The notes beneath the pieces are model-generated. The model was not told where the DNA came from. It did no database searches and saw only the letters and a program-made list of their open reading frames with translations. From Bradyrhizobium sp. SRL28 (GTDB taxonomy: Bacteria > Pseudomonadota > Alphaproteobacteria > Rhizobiales > Xanthobacteraceae): a DNA stretch of 64,000 bases. Positions within the stretch are counted from its first letter, which is position 1, and every line of letters begins with the position of its first letter. Positions 54,679 through 63,685 of the stretch are shown here, piece by piece. The DNA lies in the NCBI RefSeq assembly GCF_018596315.1, contig NZ_JAHEAG010000029.1:28918-92917 (forward strand). Direction: 5' to 3'. Position numbers and translations under genes: made by a program.

Positions 54679-55299
54679 TCAGCGCTTGCCCCGCGGCGCA
54701 GGCGCAGGGGCTGGTGCGGGTGCTGCAGGTTCGGGTTGCTTGGCCGGCGTCGGCTCGGTCTCCACGGTGCAACGCGATGCCGCCAGCGACGCCTGCGCCT
54801 GCGGCATCAACCCCGGCTCCGGCGCAAGCGCCTTCAGCACGATCAGGCCGGTCGCGGTGGGGGAGTCGATGATCAGGCGGTCGGCGGCGGTAACTTCCTC
54901 ATCCTCCGGAATTGCGGAATGCTGCTCTTCCGTCATCAGGTCGAGCTCGATCACCTTGCGGCCGGCCGAGCGGTCGTTGATGGCGTAATAGGCGACCTCG
55001 TTGCGGGTGTAGAACGACACGGAAGTGTAGGCTTGGCTGACCGGCACCGTCAGCTTGAGCGGTCCGCCGGAAAGGTCGTAGCGGCAGATCGCGACCGCAA
55101 AGGCCGGGTCCATGAACGGCATCGGCGCGTTGTTGGGTTCGGCAAGCGGCAGTGCCGTGACGGCGTTCTCTTTGGTCATCGGCGTCAGCCGCGAATAGGC
55201 GTCCTGGGTGGCGATGCGCGGCAGCGCCAGCACGCTGACGAGATGCACCACGCCGCCCAGCAGCACGCCCGCGATGATGGTGAACAGCAGCCGGATCAT
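54679..55299 (-). CDS. DUF1254-type membrane-anchored protein
   Basis: The 206-residue protein has an N-terminal membrane anchor (about 3-27). A DUF1254-like domain follows, AYSRLTPMTKENAVTALPLAEPNNAPMPFMDPAFAVAICRYDLSGGPLKLTVP, with VSFYTRNEVAYYAIND after it. The C-terminal 25 residues are a Pro/Ala repeat (APAPAPAPAPRGKR). In other bacteria DUF1254 and DUF1214 are fused; here they are two overlapping genes, this being the second. The function of the pair is unknown; periplasmic location is inferred. Confidence 0.82.
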   Translation of the reverse strand: MIRLLFTIIAGVLLGGVVHLVSVLALPRIATQDAYSRLTPMTKENAVTALPLAEPNNAPMPFMDPAFAVAICRYDLSGGPLKLTVPVSQAYTSVSFYTRNEVAYYAINDRSAGRKVIELDLMTEEQHSAIPEDEEVTAADRLIIDSPTATGLIVLKALAPEPGLMPQAQASLAASRCTVETEPTPAKQPEPAAPAPAPAPAPRGKR

Positions 55300-55874
55300 G
55301 GGCAGTTCACCGTAGAGATGGAAGGCATCGGCGCGTCGCGCTGCGTCCGCGTCGCAACGCCGACCGGCGTATCGTAGAGCCGCAGCATCAGCGCGTAGCG
55401 CTCGATGCCGCCGGTCGGCAGCCAGTTTCCGGCGCGCGAGCGCGCCGCCACGCGGATCTCGAACCCGCCGTCGGAGCCGCGGACGATTTCCTGGCTGGTG
55501 AAGCCGTAGCGCTGCAGCGAATTGGCGACCAGATGCCCCTTGCGGTCGAACAGCGTCAGCGTCCAGAACCGGGCCGCCGGTGTCACCCCGCTGACGACCA
55601 CGTCGCAGCGGCCGTCGAGCGCCTTGTTCTTGTCGTCGGTGGTAGCGGAAAAGGCGATGCCGTCACCGGTGCCGATCGGCAATTCGCCGCTGCGGGCGAT
55701 CAAGGCGCGCGAATAGGGGTCGATCTCGGCGGTGCCGCTCTTGGGCCGCGCGGTCCAGGCGCCGATCGTGAGTGTGCCGAGATCGGTGCCGCGCGTCGCC
55801 GTCATGTAGGTCGAGCCGAGACCCACAGCCGTGGCAAGCGCCAACGCCAGCAAGGTGATGAAGATCAGCCGCAC
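55296..55874 (-). CDS. DUF1214-type exported protein
   Basis: A 192-residue protein with an N-terminal hydrophobic segment (IFITLLALALATAVGLGSTY). It contains the DUF1214 pattern: DPYSRALIARSGELPIGTGDGIAFSATTD, ARFWTLTLFDRKGHLVANSLQRYGFTSQEIVR and GNWLPTGGIERYALMLRLYDTP. Its stop overlaps the ATG of the DUF1254 gene by four bases. The fused homologues are sometimes annotated as transport or lipid-related, without firm evidence. Confidence 0.85.
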   Translation of the reverse strand: MRLIFITLLALALATAVGLGSTYMTATRGTDLGTLTIGAWTARPKSGTAEIDPYSRALIARSGELPIGTGDGIAFSATTDDKNKALDGRCDVVVSGVTPAARFWTLTLFDRKGHLVANSLQRYGFTSQEIVRGSDGGFEIRVAARSRAGNWLPTGGIERYALMLRLYDTPVGVATRTQRDAPMPSISTVNCP

Positions 55875-55955
55875 GGGCCAGTGCTCCGAAATCTCACGGC
55901 ATCAGATCCCGGTTGAACCGGCTTCATCCGAAACCTGAAGCGCTTCTTTTTGTTT

Positions 55956-56024
55956 GAGCATGTCGGCGCAGACGCCTCGCATCCGTTCCGAGGAAAGCCG
56001 GTTAACATTCTGCCGGATCATGCC
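55956..56024. repeat. Degenerate rhizobial GAGCATG...GGATCATGC palindrome
   Basis: The ends GAGCATGTCG and CCGGATCATGCC around an AAAGCCGGTTAACA centre recall the common rhizobial palindrome, with several changes. It ends two bases from the stop of the penicillin-binding protein gene, so it may serve as its terminator. Confidence 0.5.
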
Positions 56025-56026
56025 TT

Positions 56027-58300
56027 TTAATTCTTCCGCTGCGCCGGCGCAGGCTGGTCGCCGGCAGCTGCAATGTAGTTCTCCGGGAAGGCCAGCGCGC
56101 CAGACGTGGCCGGCTTGCCCGGCTGCTTCTGATCGTTGGACGAGGTCTTGCCCGCGGCCTTGCCGGCCTCGTCGAGCAGTCGCTCGACGCGTACCAGAAT
56201 ATCCGCGCCGCGCTTGGTCAATACCGGCGGCGGCCCCGGCTTGGTGTCCAGTATCCGTGCGGCGGCGCTGGCGGGAAGGGCGGGCTGTGGCAGTTTCGTG
56301 CCCATGCCGATGCCGGGGATTTCCTTCACCTCGACGCCCTGGTGCGCGACGACCATGATGTCGTGCCAGGTTTGCGCGGGCAGCGAACCGCCGGTCATGC
56401 GGTTGGTCGGCGAATAGTCGTCATTGCCGTACCAGACCGCGCAGGTGAAGTTGCCGGTGAAACCGACGAACCAGGCGTCGCGATAGGCGTTGGTGGTGCC
56501 GGTCTTGCCGGCGGTCGGGATGCCGTCGATCGCGGCGCGGCGGGCGGTGCCCTCGCTGACGACATGGCTCATCATCTCCGACATGTCGGCGGCGACGGAG
56601 GCGGGAATGGCTTGCACCGGCTTCTTGCCGTCGCGGTCGAAGCGCCAGACCAGATCGCCGGCGCCTGTGCGCACTTCCAGCACCGCGTGAGGTTTCGTCG
56701 ACTTGCCCCTGTTCGGGAAGGTCGCATAGGCGACCGCGTGTTCGAGCACGGTGACTTCGTCGGAGCCGATTGGCATCGACGGCGTATCCGGTAGCGGCGC
56801 CGTGAGGCCGAACTTCCGCGCCACCTCGGTAATCTTGACGCGGCCGGCCTTGGCGGGGTTCGGCGACTTGCCGCCCAGCGCAATCGACAGTTTTACGGGC
56901 ACGACGTTGATCGAGCGGGTGATCGCCTGGGTCAGCGTCACCGAGCCAGAGTAGGAGTGGCCATAATTCTGCGGGCACCAGTTGCCGATGCAGACCGGGC
57001 CGTCGACCACTTTCGAGTTCGGGGTGTAGCCGTTCAGCAGCGCAGTTGTGTACACATAGGGCTTGAACGACGACCCCGGCTGCCGGTAGGCGTCGGTCGC
57101 GCGATTGAACTGGCTCGATCCATAGTCGCGGCCGCCGACCATCGCGCGAACGCCGCCGTCAAGATCGGCGACCACGGTGGCGGCTTGTGTCGCATGATAG
57201 TCGCGGCCGAACTGGCGCAACTGGTTTTCGACGGCATCTTCCGCGGCGCGCTGTACGGTCATGTCGATCGCGGTGCGGACCACGAAGACGCGTTCGACAT
57301 AGGATTTCGGAAAGGTGTCGACCAGCTTGCGCATCTCTTCGAAGGCGTAGTCGAGGTAATAGTTCGGTGAGTTTTCGTCGCGGCGGTCGACGGCCATCGC
57401 CGGATTGCGCCGCGCACCGAACACCTGTCCTTCGGTCATGAAGCCGGCATCGACGAGGTTGTCGAGCACGATGTTGGCGCGGGCGCGGGCGGCGGGCAGG
57501 TTGATGTGCGGGGCATATTTGGTCGGTGCCTTGAACAGGCCGGCCAGCATGGCGGATTCCGCGAGATTGACGTCGCGCGCCGACTTGTTGAAGTAAAAAT
57601 GCGCCGCGCCGTCGACGCCGAAGGTGCCGCCGCCCATATAGGCGCGGTCGAGATACAGCTTCAGAATCTCGTTCTTGGTAAGGCGCGTCTCCAGCCAGAT
57701 CGCGAGAAAGGCTTCCTTCACCTTGCGCTCGATGGTGCGCTCGTTGTTGAGGAACAGGTTCTTGGCGAGCTGCTGCGAGATCGACGAACCGCCCTGTCGC
57801 ACGCCGCCGGCCTGCGCGTTGGTGACGAGGGCGCGCGCGGTACCGGCGATGTCGATGCCGAAATGGTCGTAGAAGCGGCGGTCCTCGGTGGCGAGCGTCG
57901 CCTTGATCAGATTGTCCGGAAAATCTTCCAGCGGGATCGAGTCGTTGTGCTTGATGCCGCGGCTGCCGATCGGATTGCCGTAGCGGTCGAGGAACGACAC
58001 CGCGAGATCGGACTTCTTCAGCCAGTCGTCGTCGGCGGTTTCGCGAAACGCGGGAACCGCAAGCGCCAGCATCACGATCAGCCCGCCAAGGCCGATGGTC
58101 GCGGCTTCCGAAAACGGCTCGATGAAGACCCAGCGCTTCCAGCGGCCGACATAGAAGCGGTCCATGAAGGTGGAGTAGCGCTCGTACAACTCGCGCAGGC
58201 CCTTGCCCGACGAAAACAGCGTCGAGTCGATGCGAGCATCCAGATCCAGGAAGAAGTTCCGGATCTTCGGCTTCCACTGCGGAGGTACGATCTGGCGCAC
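56027..58300 (-). CDS. Class A penicillin-binding protein (PBP1A family)
   Basis: A bifunctional peptidoglycan synthase of 757 residues, with a cytoplasmic N terminus and one membrane helix (about 67-86). The GT51 transglycosylase domain has catalytic Glu139 in ATEDRRFYDHFGID and GGSSISQQLAKN. The transpeptidase domain has Ser410-x-x-Lys413 in QPGSSFKPY, the SxN motif Ser463-Ile-Asn465 and the KTG motif at 599-601 in AGKTGTTNAYRDAWFVG. The start is a GTG at 58300. The last 60 residues are a Lys/Pro-rich tail. A role in cell-wall elongation is expected; the symbol is left open. Confidence 0.94.
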   Translation of the reverse strand: MRQIVPPQWKPKIRNFFLDLDARIDSTLFSSGKGLRELYERYSTFMDRFYVGRWKRWVFIEPFSEAATIGLGGLIVMLALAVPAFRETADDDWLKKSDLAVSFLDRYGNPIGSRGIKHNDSIPLEDFPDNLIKATLATEDRRFYDHFGIDIAGTARALVTNAQAGGVRQGGSSISQQLAKNLFLNNERTIERKVKEAFLAIWLETRLTKNEILKLYLDRAYMGGGTFGVDGAAHFYFNKSARDVNLAESAMLAGLFKAPTKYAPHINLPAARARANIVLDNLVDAGFMTEGQVFGARRNPAMAVDRRDENSPNYYLDYAFEEMRKLVDTFPKSYVERVFVVRTAIDMTVQRAAEDAVENQLRQFGRDYHATQAATVVADLDGGVRAMVGGRDYGSSQFNRATDAYRQPGSSFKPYVYTTALLNGYTPNSKVVDGPVCIGNWCPQNYGHSYSGSVTLTQAITRSINVVPVKLSIALGGKSPNPAKAGRVKITEVARKFGLTAPLPDTPSMPIGSDEVTVLEHAVAYATFPNRGKSTKPHAVLEVRTGAGDLVWRFDRDGKKPVQAIPASVAADMSEMMSHVVSEGTARRAAIDGIPTAGKTGTTNAYRDAWFVGFTGNFTCAVWYGNDDYSPTNRMTGGSLPAQTWHDIMVVAHQGVEVKEIPGIGMGTKLPQPALPASAAARILDTKPGPPPVLTKRGADILVRVERLLDEAGKAAGKTSSNDQKQPGKPATSGALAFPENYIAAAGDQPAPAQRKN

Positions 58301-58584
58301 CGGGACCCTTGGTCGTTCGAAACGCTCGCACGCCCGACCGGGCGCTATCGAGACGTCATGCTTTGCTGTTGCGGCAAACCCAAGGCGCTTTTTAGGACGC
58401 TTGGGGACTCGTAATTGTTCTAACCGAGCGGGGGCTATAAACCAATGCTCTCGCTCACCATTTTGGTGGTCAGCCCTAACGCCGTCCCGGCTTTTTTGTC
58501 CCCGTAATCAGCCCGCTTGCACCTGGGTCACCCTAGCTCCTAGAAGGGCTGCAAGCCGAACCGACCCGGAAACTATCTGACTTC

Positions 58585-59100
58585 ATGACCGCGCCACCCA
58601 AGCGAGCTTCCAGCCAGGAGGGATTCTTCTGGAAAACCAAGACGTTGGAGGAAATGTCCAACGCCGAATGGGAAAGCCTGTGCGACGGCTGCGCACGCTG
58701 CTGCCTGGAAAAGCTCGAGGACGAGGATACCGGGAAAATCTATTTCACCCACGTTTCCTGCAAGCTGCTCGATTCCGGCCTATGCGCCTGCAAGGACTAT
58801 CCGAACCGTTCCGACAAGGTTCCGGATTGTGTCCGCCTGACGCCCGAGAACGTCCGCACCCTGAACTGGCTGCCGCCGAGCTGCGGCTACAAGCTGGTCG
58901 CAGAGGGGCGCGATCTCTACTGGTGGCACCCCTTGATTTCGGGCGACCCCAATACCGTGCATGAAGCCGGGGTTTCGGTGCGGGGCCGGGTGCAAGGCAC
59001 CGAGGACGAGATCGCCGATGAGGATCTCGAAGACCACATCGTGCAATGGCCGGCGCTGTTGCCGAAGCGGGCGCGGCTGAAGAAGCGGCCGAAAGCCTGA
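58585..59100 (+). CDS. YcgN-family cysteine cluster protein (UPF0260)
   Basis: The 171-residue protein matches the YcgN/UPF0260 family. A cluster of cysteines is arranged as CDGCARCCLEKL, then HVSCKLLDSGLCACKDYPNR, VPDCVRLT and LPPSCGYKL. This pattern suggests a bound metal or Fe-S cluster, as in the wider CxxCxxCC family. The start at 58585 is an ATG after a weak site. In the 284 bases upstream, TTGTTC/TATAAA promoter-like boxes and a short GCCG-TCC-CGGC hairpin followed by six T residues (58481-58497) are visible. The function is unknown. Confidence 0.9.
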   Translation: MTAPPKRASSQEGFFWKTKTLEEMSNAEWESLCDGCARCCLEKLEDEDTGKIYFTHVSCKLLDSGLCACKDYPNRSDKVPDCVRLTPENVRTLNWLPPSCGYKLVAEGRDLYWWHPLISGDPNTVHEAGVSVRGRVQGTEDEIADEDLEDHIVQWPALLPKRARLKKRPKA

Positions 59101-59273
59101 CTTAACCCCCGAAGCTGTTGCGCTGATCAATCACGGAAACGCGAAGACATCCTCGCGGGATGCACCCATGCGCGCAGGCGTCTGCCGCGAGGGAAATTTG
59201 CCCTCTAAGGTGCCTGCGATATGGCGATTCCATCTCGGCGGCTTTGGCCGCGCAGAACAATATTACGTCCGAC

Positions 59274-60848
59274 ATGAACAAGCACCAGCGGCAGGGCCGT
59301 GAACCTGCCGACCAGACGACATTGCCTGACGATATCGGCGAAGAGCTCTCGCGCATCACGACGGAGGTCATCGATGTCAGCGATGCGCCGCCGATTGCGC
59401 CGCCTGCGCCGCTGAGCCCCGACGAGGTTCGCACCATCCTGATGAGCCTGTTGCTGACGATGTTCCTGGCCGCGCTCGACCAGACCATCGTCGCGACGGC
59501 TCTGCCGACCATCGGCCGCCAGTTCAACGACGTCAGCAACCTGTCCTGGGTCATTACGTCCTATCTCCTGGCCTCCACCGCGGTGGCCCCGGTGTTCGGC
59601 ACGCTCAGCGATATCTATGGCCGCCGCGTCATGATCACCGTTTCGCTTGTGCTGTTCACGGCCGGCTCGATCCTCTGCGCGGTGGCGCCGAACATGACGG
59701 TCCTGATTATCGCGCGCGGCCTGCAGGGTTTGGGCGGCGGCGGCATCATGCCGGTCGTGCAGACCGTTATTTCGGACGTGGTCTCACCGCGCGAGCGCGG
59801 CAGGTATCAGGCCTATTTCAGCGGCGTCTGGATGGCCGCGGGCCTGCTGGGTCCCGTGCTCGGCGGTGTGTTTGCCGAACATCTGCACTGGTCGATGATC
59901 TTTTGGATCAACGTGCCGCTTGCCGTCGGCGCACTGTTTCTGCTGCTGCCCAAGATGGGCAAGATCCCCGTGTTCCATCGCCGCCGCAAGGTCGACTGGC
60001 TCGGCGGCGTGCTGCTGATGGCCTCTGCCGTCATGGTCATGCTGGTGCTGAGCTGGGGCGGCAACCGCTATGCCTGGCTATCACCGGCGATCATGGCGAT
60101 GATCGGTGCGTCGGTCGCGCTGGCCTTCGCCTTCGTCTGGCACGCGCGCAATGCCGATGAGCCGTTCCTGCCGCTGCCTTTGATGGGCGGAACGGTGGTG
60201 CCTTACGCGATGGTGGCCGGTGGCTGCGCGCTGGGCGCCATCACCGCACTCACCGTGCACCTGCCGCTGTATTACGAGGTGGTCTATCATTTGACCGCGA
60301 GCGAAGCGGGGCTTGCGCTGATCCCGCTCGCCGCGGTTTCCACCTGTGGTGCGGCGATCGCCGGACGGACCATGGCGCGCGCCAAACACTACAAGCGTGT
60401 GGCGATCGCGGGCACGTCCGCGGCAACGATCTTTGGTGCGGTGCTGACCGTGACGACGCTGCCGCTGTGGGGCTTGCTGGTCGTGCTCTCGCTGTTCGCA
60501 CTCGGGCTCGGCACCACATTCCCGGTCAGCGTGGTCTCGCTGCAAAATTCCGTGGCGCGCGCGCAGATCGGCACCGTGACCGGCGCGATGAACTTCTTCC
60601 GCTCGCTGATGTCGTCGTTCATGGTCGCCGCCTTCAGCGCGATCCTCCTGATGTCGCTCGGCGCCGGCGTCTCGATCGGCGAACATCGCGGACCGGCGAA
60701 TGCGATTCCGGCGGCCGACATGATCACCGCATTCCACTATGTTTTCGGCGCCGCCACCGCGCTGCTTGCTTGTGCCGCGCTTTGCATCATCCTCATGGAG
60801 GAGCGGCCGCTCGCCGGCCCCTCGATGCCGGCGGAGATGGCGGAGTAG
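59274..60848 (+). CDS. DHA2-family (EmrB/QacA-type) MFS drug exporter
   Basis: I chose the ATG at 59274 (MNKHQRQGREPADQ), giving 524 residues; the frame is open further upstream. Fourteen membrane helices are predicted, with the DHA2 motifs LLLTMFLAALDQTIVATALPTIGRQF in helix 1, GTLSDIYGRRVM (motif A) and GLQGLGGGGIMPVVQTVISDVVSPRERGRYQ. It should export hydrophobic or cationic compounds by proton antiport. No regulator gene is adjacent. The N-terminal 60 residues are a cytoplasmic extension with no motif that I recognise. Confidence 0.9.
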   Translation: MNKHQRQGREPADQTTLPDDIGEELSRITTEVIDVSDAPPIAPPAPLSPDEVRTILMSLLLTMFLAALDQTIVATALPTIGRQFNDVSNLSWVITSYLLASTAVAPVFGTLSDIYGRRVMITVSLVLFTAGSILCAVAPNMTVLIIARGLQGLGGGGIMPVVQTVISDVVSPRERGRYQAYFSGVWMAAGLLGPVLGGVFAEHLHWSMIFWINVPLAVGALFLLLPKMGKIPVFHRRRKVDWLGGVLLMASAVMVMLVLSWGGNRYAWLSPAIMAMIGASVALAFAFVWHARNADEPFLPLPLMGGTVVPYAMVAGGCALGAITALTVHLPLYYEVVYHLTASEAGLALIPLAAVSTCGAAIAGRTMARAKHYKRVAIAGTSAATIFGAVLTVTTLPLWGLLVVLSLFALGLGTTFPVSVVSLQNSVARAQIGTVTGAMNFFRSLMSSFMVAAFSAILLMSLGAGVSIGEHRGPANAIPAADMITAFHYVFGAATALLACAALCIILMEERPLAGPSMPAEMAE

Positions 60849-60941
60849 GGGGTACCGTCATCTCCGGACCTCTTCTACTTTGCATGGGGTTGTTTTCGAA
60901 ATTTTGTATTTGGGTTCTCCGGTGCGTCACCGAATGCGTCG

Positions 60942-61655
60942 CTAGGCTGAGCGGGTGAGAAAGCGCGTGATCGCGCCGCCCAGCCGGGTGCTCTCCAGCG
61001 GCTCGGCAAGCGAGGCCTGCGCTGATGTCACGACGCTATCGGGCGCGTGGCCCTTGCTGCGCACCACCTCGCAGCAGGCCAGCGCGTAGCCGACGGAGAA
61101 TTCCGGGTGTGGCTGCACCGAAAACGTGCTGCCGCCAGCGTAGAGCAGCCCGGCATGCGGCGTGAAATCCGAGGACAGGATCGTCCTGGCGCCCGCTGGC
61201 GGCGTGATGACCTGGTCCTGGTGCGAGCAGGCGAGCGCGATACGCGTGCCCTCGATCAGGCCATTGTGAGGGACGACGTCGTAGACGTGCCGCCCGATGC
61301 CCCAGCCCTTCTCGGACTTGCGCGCCGTGCCGCCCAACGCCTGCGCGATCAATTGATGGCCGAAGCAGACGCCGACCATCGGCAGCTTCTTGTCGTGGGC
61401 TGTGCGCACGAATTCCTCGAGCGGCGCGATCCACTCGAACCCGTCGTAGACGCCGGCCGCGGAGCCGGTGATGAGGATCGCCTCCAGTCCTTCGACATCC
61501 GGCAGCGGCTCGCCGGCGGGAATGCTGACGGTATTGAAGGTGACGGTGGCGTCGGCGGCGCCGATCATATGCTCGAACATCTGCGGATACGATCCGTGGA
61601 GCTCGCGATTTTTCGAGCTGACCAACCCAGTCTCTATGATCGTAATGCGCGGCAT
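60942..61655 (-). CDS. Class I glutamine amidotransferase (GMP-synthase-like, stand-alone)
   Basis: A 237-residue GATase1 domain. The nucleophile is Cys97 in VGVCFGHQLIAQALGG, with His183 and Glu185 in SVQPHPEFS. It also has LITGSAAGVYDGFEWI and ACSHQDQV. Such stand-alone domains supply ammonia or hydrolyse gamma-glutamyl amides. The gene follows the ThDP-enzyme gene by 32 bases on the same strand, so they are likely one operon. The C-terminal extension after about 200 is species-specific. The partner synthase, if any, is unknown. Confidence 0.88.
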   Translation of the reverse strand: MPRITIIETGLVSSKNRELHGSYPQMFEHMIGAADATVTFNTVSIPAGEPLPDVEGLEAILITGSAAGVYDGFEWIAPLEEFVRTAHDKKLPMVGVCFGHQLIAQALGGTARKSEKGWGIGRHVYDVVPHNGLIEGTRIALACSHQDQVITPPAGARTILSSDFTPHAGLLYAGGSTFSVQPHPEFSVGYALACCEVVRSKGHAPDSVVTSAQASLAEPLESTRLGGAITRFLTRSA

Positions 61656-61687
61656 CAGTGACTATCTGGACTCTGTTGCATCGCTGC

Positions 61688-63322
61688 TCAGGTCCCCGGC
61701 CGCGACACCTCGGTCTCCTTGCTGGTGATGAACTCCAGCAGCACCGGCACGCCTTCCCTGGTCTTTTGAATGCCGCGCTGGATGGCAGGGATGATGTCTT
61801 CCGGCTTGGTCACCCGCTCGCCGTAGCCGCCGAAGGCGCGCGCCATGGCCGCGTAGTCGCCGGAAATGTCGGTCGAGCGGTATTTCTCGGTCGAGATCGG
61901 CATCACCTTCAATTCGATCGCCATGGAAAAATTGTTCAAGAGGATCGACATGATCGGGATGCGCTCGCGCACCGCGGTCTCGAAATCCATGCCGGTGAAG
62001 CCGATCGCCGCATCGCCCCAGACATTGATGCAGAGCTTGTCGGGCTTTGCCAGCTTCGCGCCCATCGCCAGCCCAAGACCGTAGCCGAGCTGCGTGGTCT
62101 TGCCCCAGCCGATATAAGAGAGCGGCTCGACCGATTTCCAGAACGGGGACAACTGGTCGCGCGGGCTGCCGGCATCGTGGGTGATGATGGTGTTGTTGAT
62201 GTCGACGGTGTGCTGCAGATCCCACAGCACGCGGTAGGGGTTCAGCGGCGCGTCGTTATGGGTCAGCTTCGGCATCCATTTCGCCAGCCATTCCTTGTGG
62301 GAGGCCGCGATCTCCGCGGCGACCGCCGTCGCGTCGCGATCCGTCGTGACGGTCTTGCCGATCTCTTCCAACAGCGCGTCGAGTACGAGCCCGGCGTCGC
62401 CGACCAGGCCGATCCTGGCCTCGACATCCTTGTTGAGATGGTTGGGGTCGAGCGTCGAATGGATGATGGTCTTGCCCTTCGGCAGGGCGATGCCGAATGA
62501 CGTCTCGGTGAAGGAGCAGCCGATGCCGAAGATGACGTCGGCATCGCCTAAGAATTTCGGCACCGCGCGCGGCACGGCGAGGCCGCCCGATCCCAGCGAC
62601 AGCGGATGCGTCTCTGGAAAGGACGACTTGCCGCCAAGGCTGGTCGTGACCGGGATGGCGAGGCGCTCGGCCAGCCGTCTGAGCTGCGGCCAGGCTTTTG
62701 CGTAGTGCACGCCCTGGCCGGCGTAGATCACCGGGCGCTTCGCCGCGACGAGCAGGGCGGCTGCCTCCTTCACATGCACGGGATCCGCGCCGTAGCGGGT
62801 ACGCAGCACCGGCGTGTAGTTCAGCGGTTCCGGCACTTCCTCGTTCCACATGTCGGCGGGGATTTCGACGATCACCGGCCCGCCGCGGCCGTTCTTCAGT
62901 TTGGTGAACGCGCGCCGGAAAATGTTGCAGACCTCGGCGGCGATGTTGATCGGCTCGGACGATTTCGAGAACGCCTTCATCGCCTGGCTGGAGTTGAAAT
63001 TCGGGTCGATATTGGCGAGCCTGCGCGCATAGCCCATCGGCAGCACCAGCACGGGAACCGACTCGCCGTAACATTGCGCCACGCCGCCCATCGCGTTCTC
63101 GGCGCCTGGTCCATGCTGCATGCAGAACGCGCCGATCGACTCGCCCGAGGTGACGCGCGAGATCGCGTCCGCCATGTGAACGCCGATGCGTTCCTGGCGC
63201 ACCATCACGGGGCGGATGTCGGCATTGGCGGCATATTCGATGAGATGATTGACCGGATAGCCGCAGAGGATTTCGATCCCCTCCCGCTTCATGATTTCCG
63301 CAATGGCGGCGCCGAGCTTCAT
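61688..63322 (-). CDS. ThDP-dependent enzyme (acetolactate synthase-like), substrate unknown
   Basis: GGGGGAGA before the ATG at 63322 fixes a 544-residue protein with the three ThDP domains. The activating glutamate is Glu44 (MVRQERIGVHMADAIS). The metal motif is GDAAIGFTGMDFETAVRERIPIMSILLNN, Gly436 to Asn464, so the usual GDG is GDA. The pyrimidine domain includes CMQHGPGAENAMGGVA. It belongs to the ALS/oxalyl-CoA decarboxylase superfamily, but no FAD or CoA feature identifies the substrate. It is upstream of, and co-directional with, the glutamine amidotransferase gene. Confidence 0.85.
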   Translation of the reverse strand: MKLGAAIAEIMKREGIEILCGYPVNHLIEYAANADIRPVMVRQERIGVHMADAISRVTSGESIGAFCMQHGPGAENAMGGVAQCYGESVPVLVLPMGYARRLANIDPNFNSSQAMKAFSKSSEPINIAAEVCNIFRRAFTKLKNGRGGPVIVEIPADMWNEEVPEPLNYTPVLRTRYGADPVHVKEAAALLVAAKRPVIYAGQGVHYAKAWPQLRRLAERLAIPVTTSLGGKSSFPETHPLSLGSGGLAVPRAVPKFLGDADVIFGIGCSFTETSFGIALPKGKTIIHSTLDPNHLNKDVEARIGLVGDAGLVLDALLEEIGKTVTTDRDATAVAAEIAASHKEWLAKWMPKLTHNDAPLNPYRVLWDLQHTVDINNTIITHDAGSPRDQLSPFWKSVEPLSYIGWGKTTQLGYGLGLAMGAKLAKPDKLCINVWGDAAIGFTGMDFETAVRERIPIMSILLNNFSMAIELKVMPISTEKYRSTDISGDYAAMARAFGGYGERVTKPEDIIPAIQRGIQKTREGVPVLLEFITSKETEVSRPGT

Positions 63323-63685
63323 GACGGTCTCCCCCTGGATTGCAGGCCGGTTCGGTCCGGCCGATTTGCAACAGTTGGAGCAGGATTTACCCGTGCGGTA
63401 AAGCGCGCGCGGCGCGTGGGGGCGGAAGTGCTGATATGCGTTTTGCCGCTTGAGGGGGCGTTCAGTAAAATACCCAGGCTCGACCGGCGAAGAATTTTCT
63501 TGCTCCCAACGCCTCACGCACAAAACAAAAGCAAGCCTTTTGCAGCGGCGCGACGCTGCTGCGTTGCGAAAACATCACAGCCGCCAGCCAAGTGGACCGG
63601 CATCACATCCTTGTCATTCCCGGTAATCATTTTTGGATTACTTGTTCCGCATGCAGCTGCATGAATCGCAGGACAGGAGACTTCA
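63323..63685. other. Intergenic region upstream of the porin gene
   Basis: This 363-base region contains two symmetric sites close to the porin start: GTAATC-N7-GATTAC at 63623-63641 and the perfect 14-base palindrome CATGCAGCTGCATG at 63650-63663. The left part carries the ThDP gene promoter, not identified. No gene is supported in it. Confidence 0.5.
63623..63663. promoter_or_regulatory. Candidate porin regulatory palindromes
   Basis: GTAATC (63623-63628) and GATTAC (63636-63641) form an inverted repeat, and CATGCAGCTGCATG (63650-63663) is an exact palindrome 22 bases before the porin ATG. The first resembles a two-component or LysR-type operator, while the second lies in the leader and could form a hairpin. 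Function is inferred from position. Confidence 0.35.

Noticed and set aside
58301..58584. Short sRNA or attenuator in front of the ycgN-like gene
   Set aside because: The GCCG-TCC-CGGC stem before six T residues is only four base pairs, and the promoter spacing is 15 bases; too weak to list as a feature by itself.
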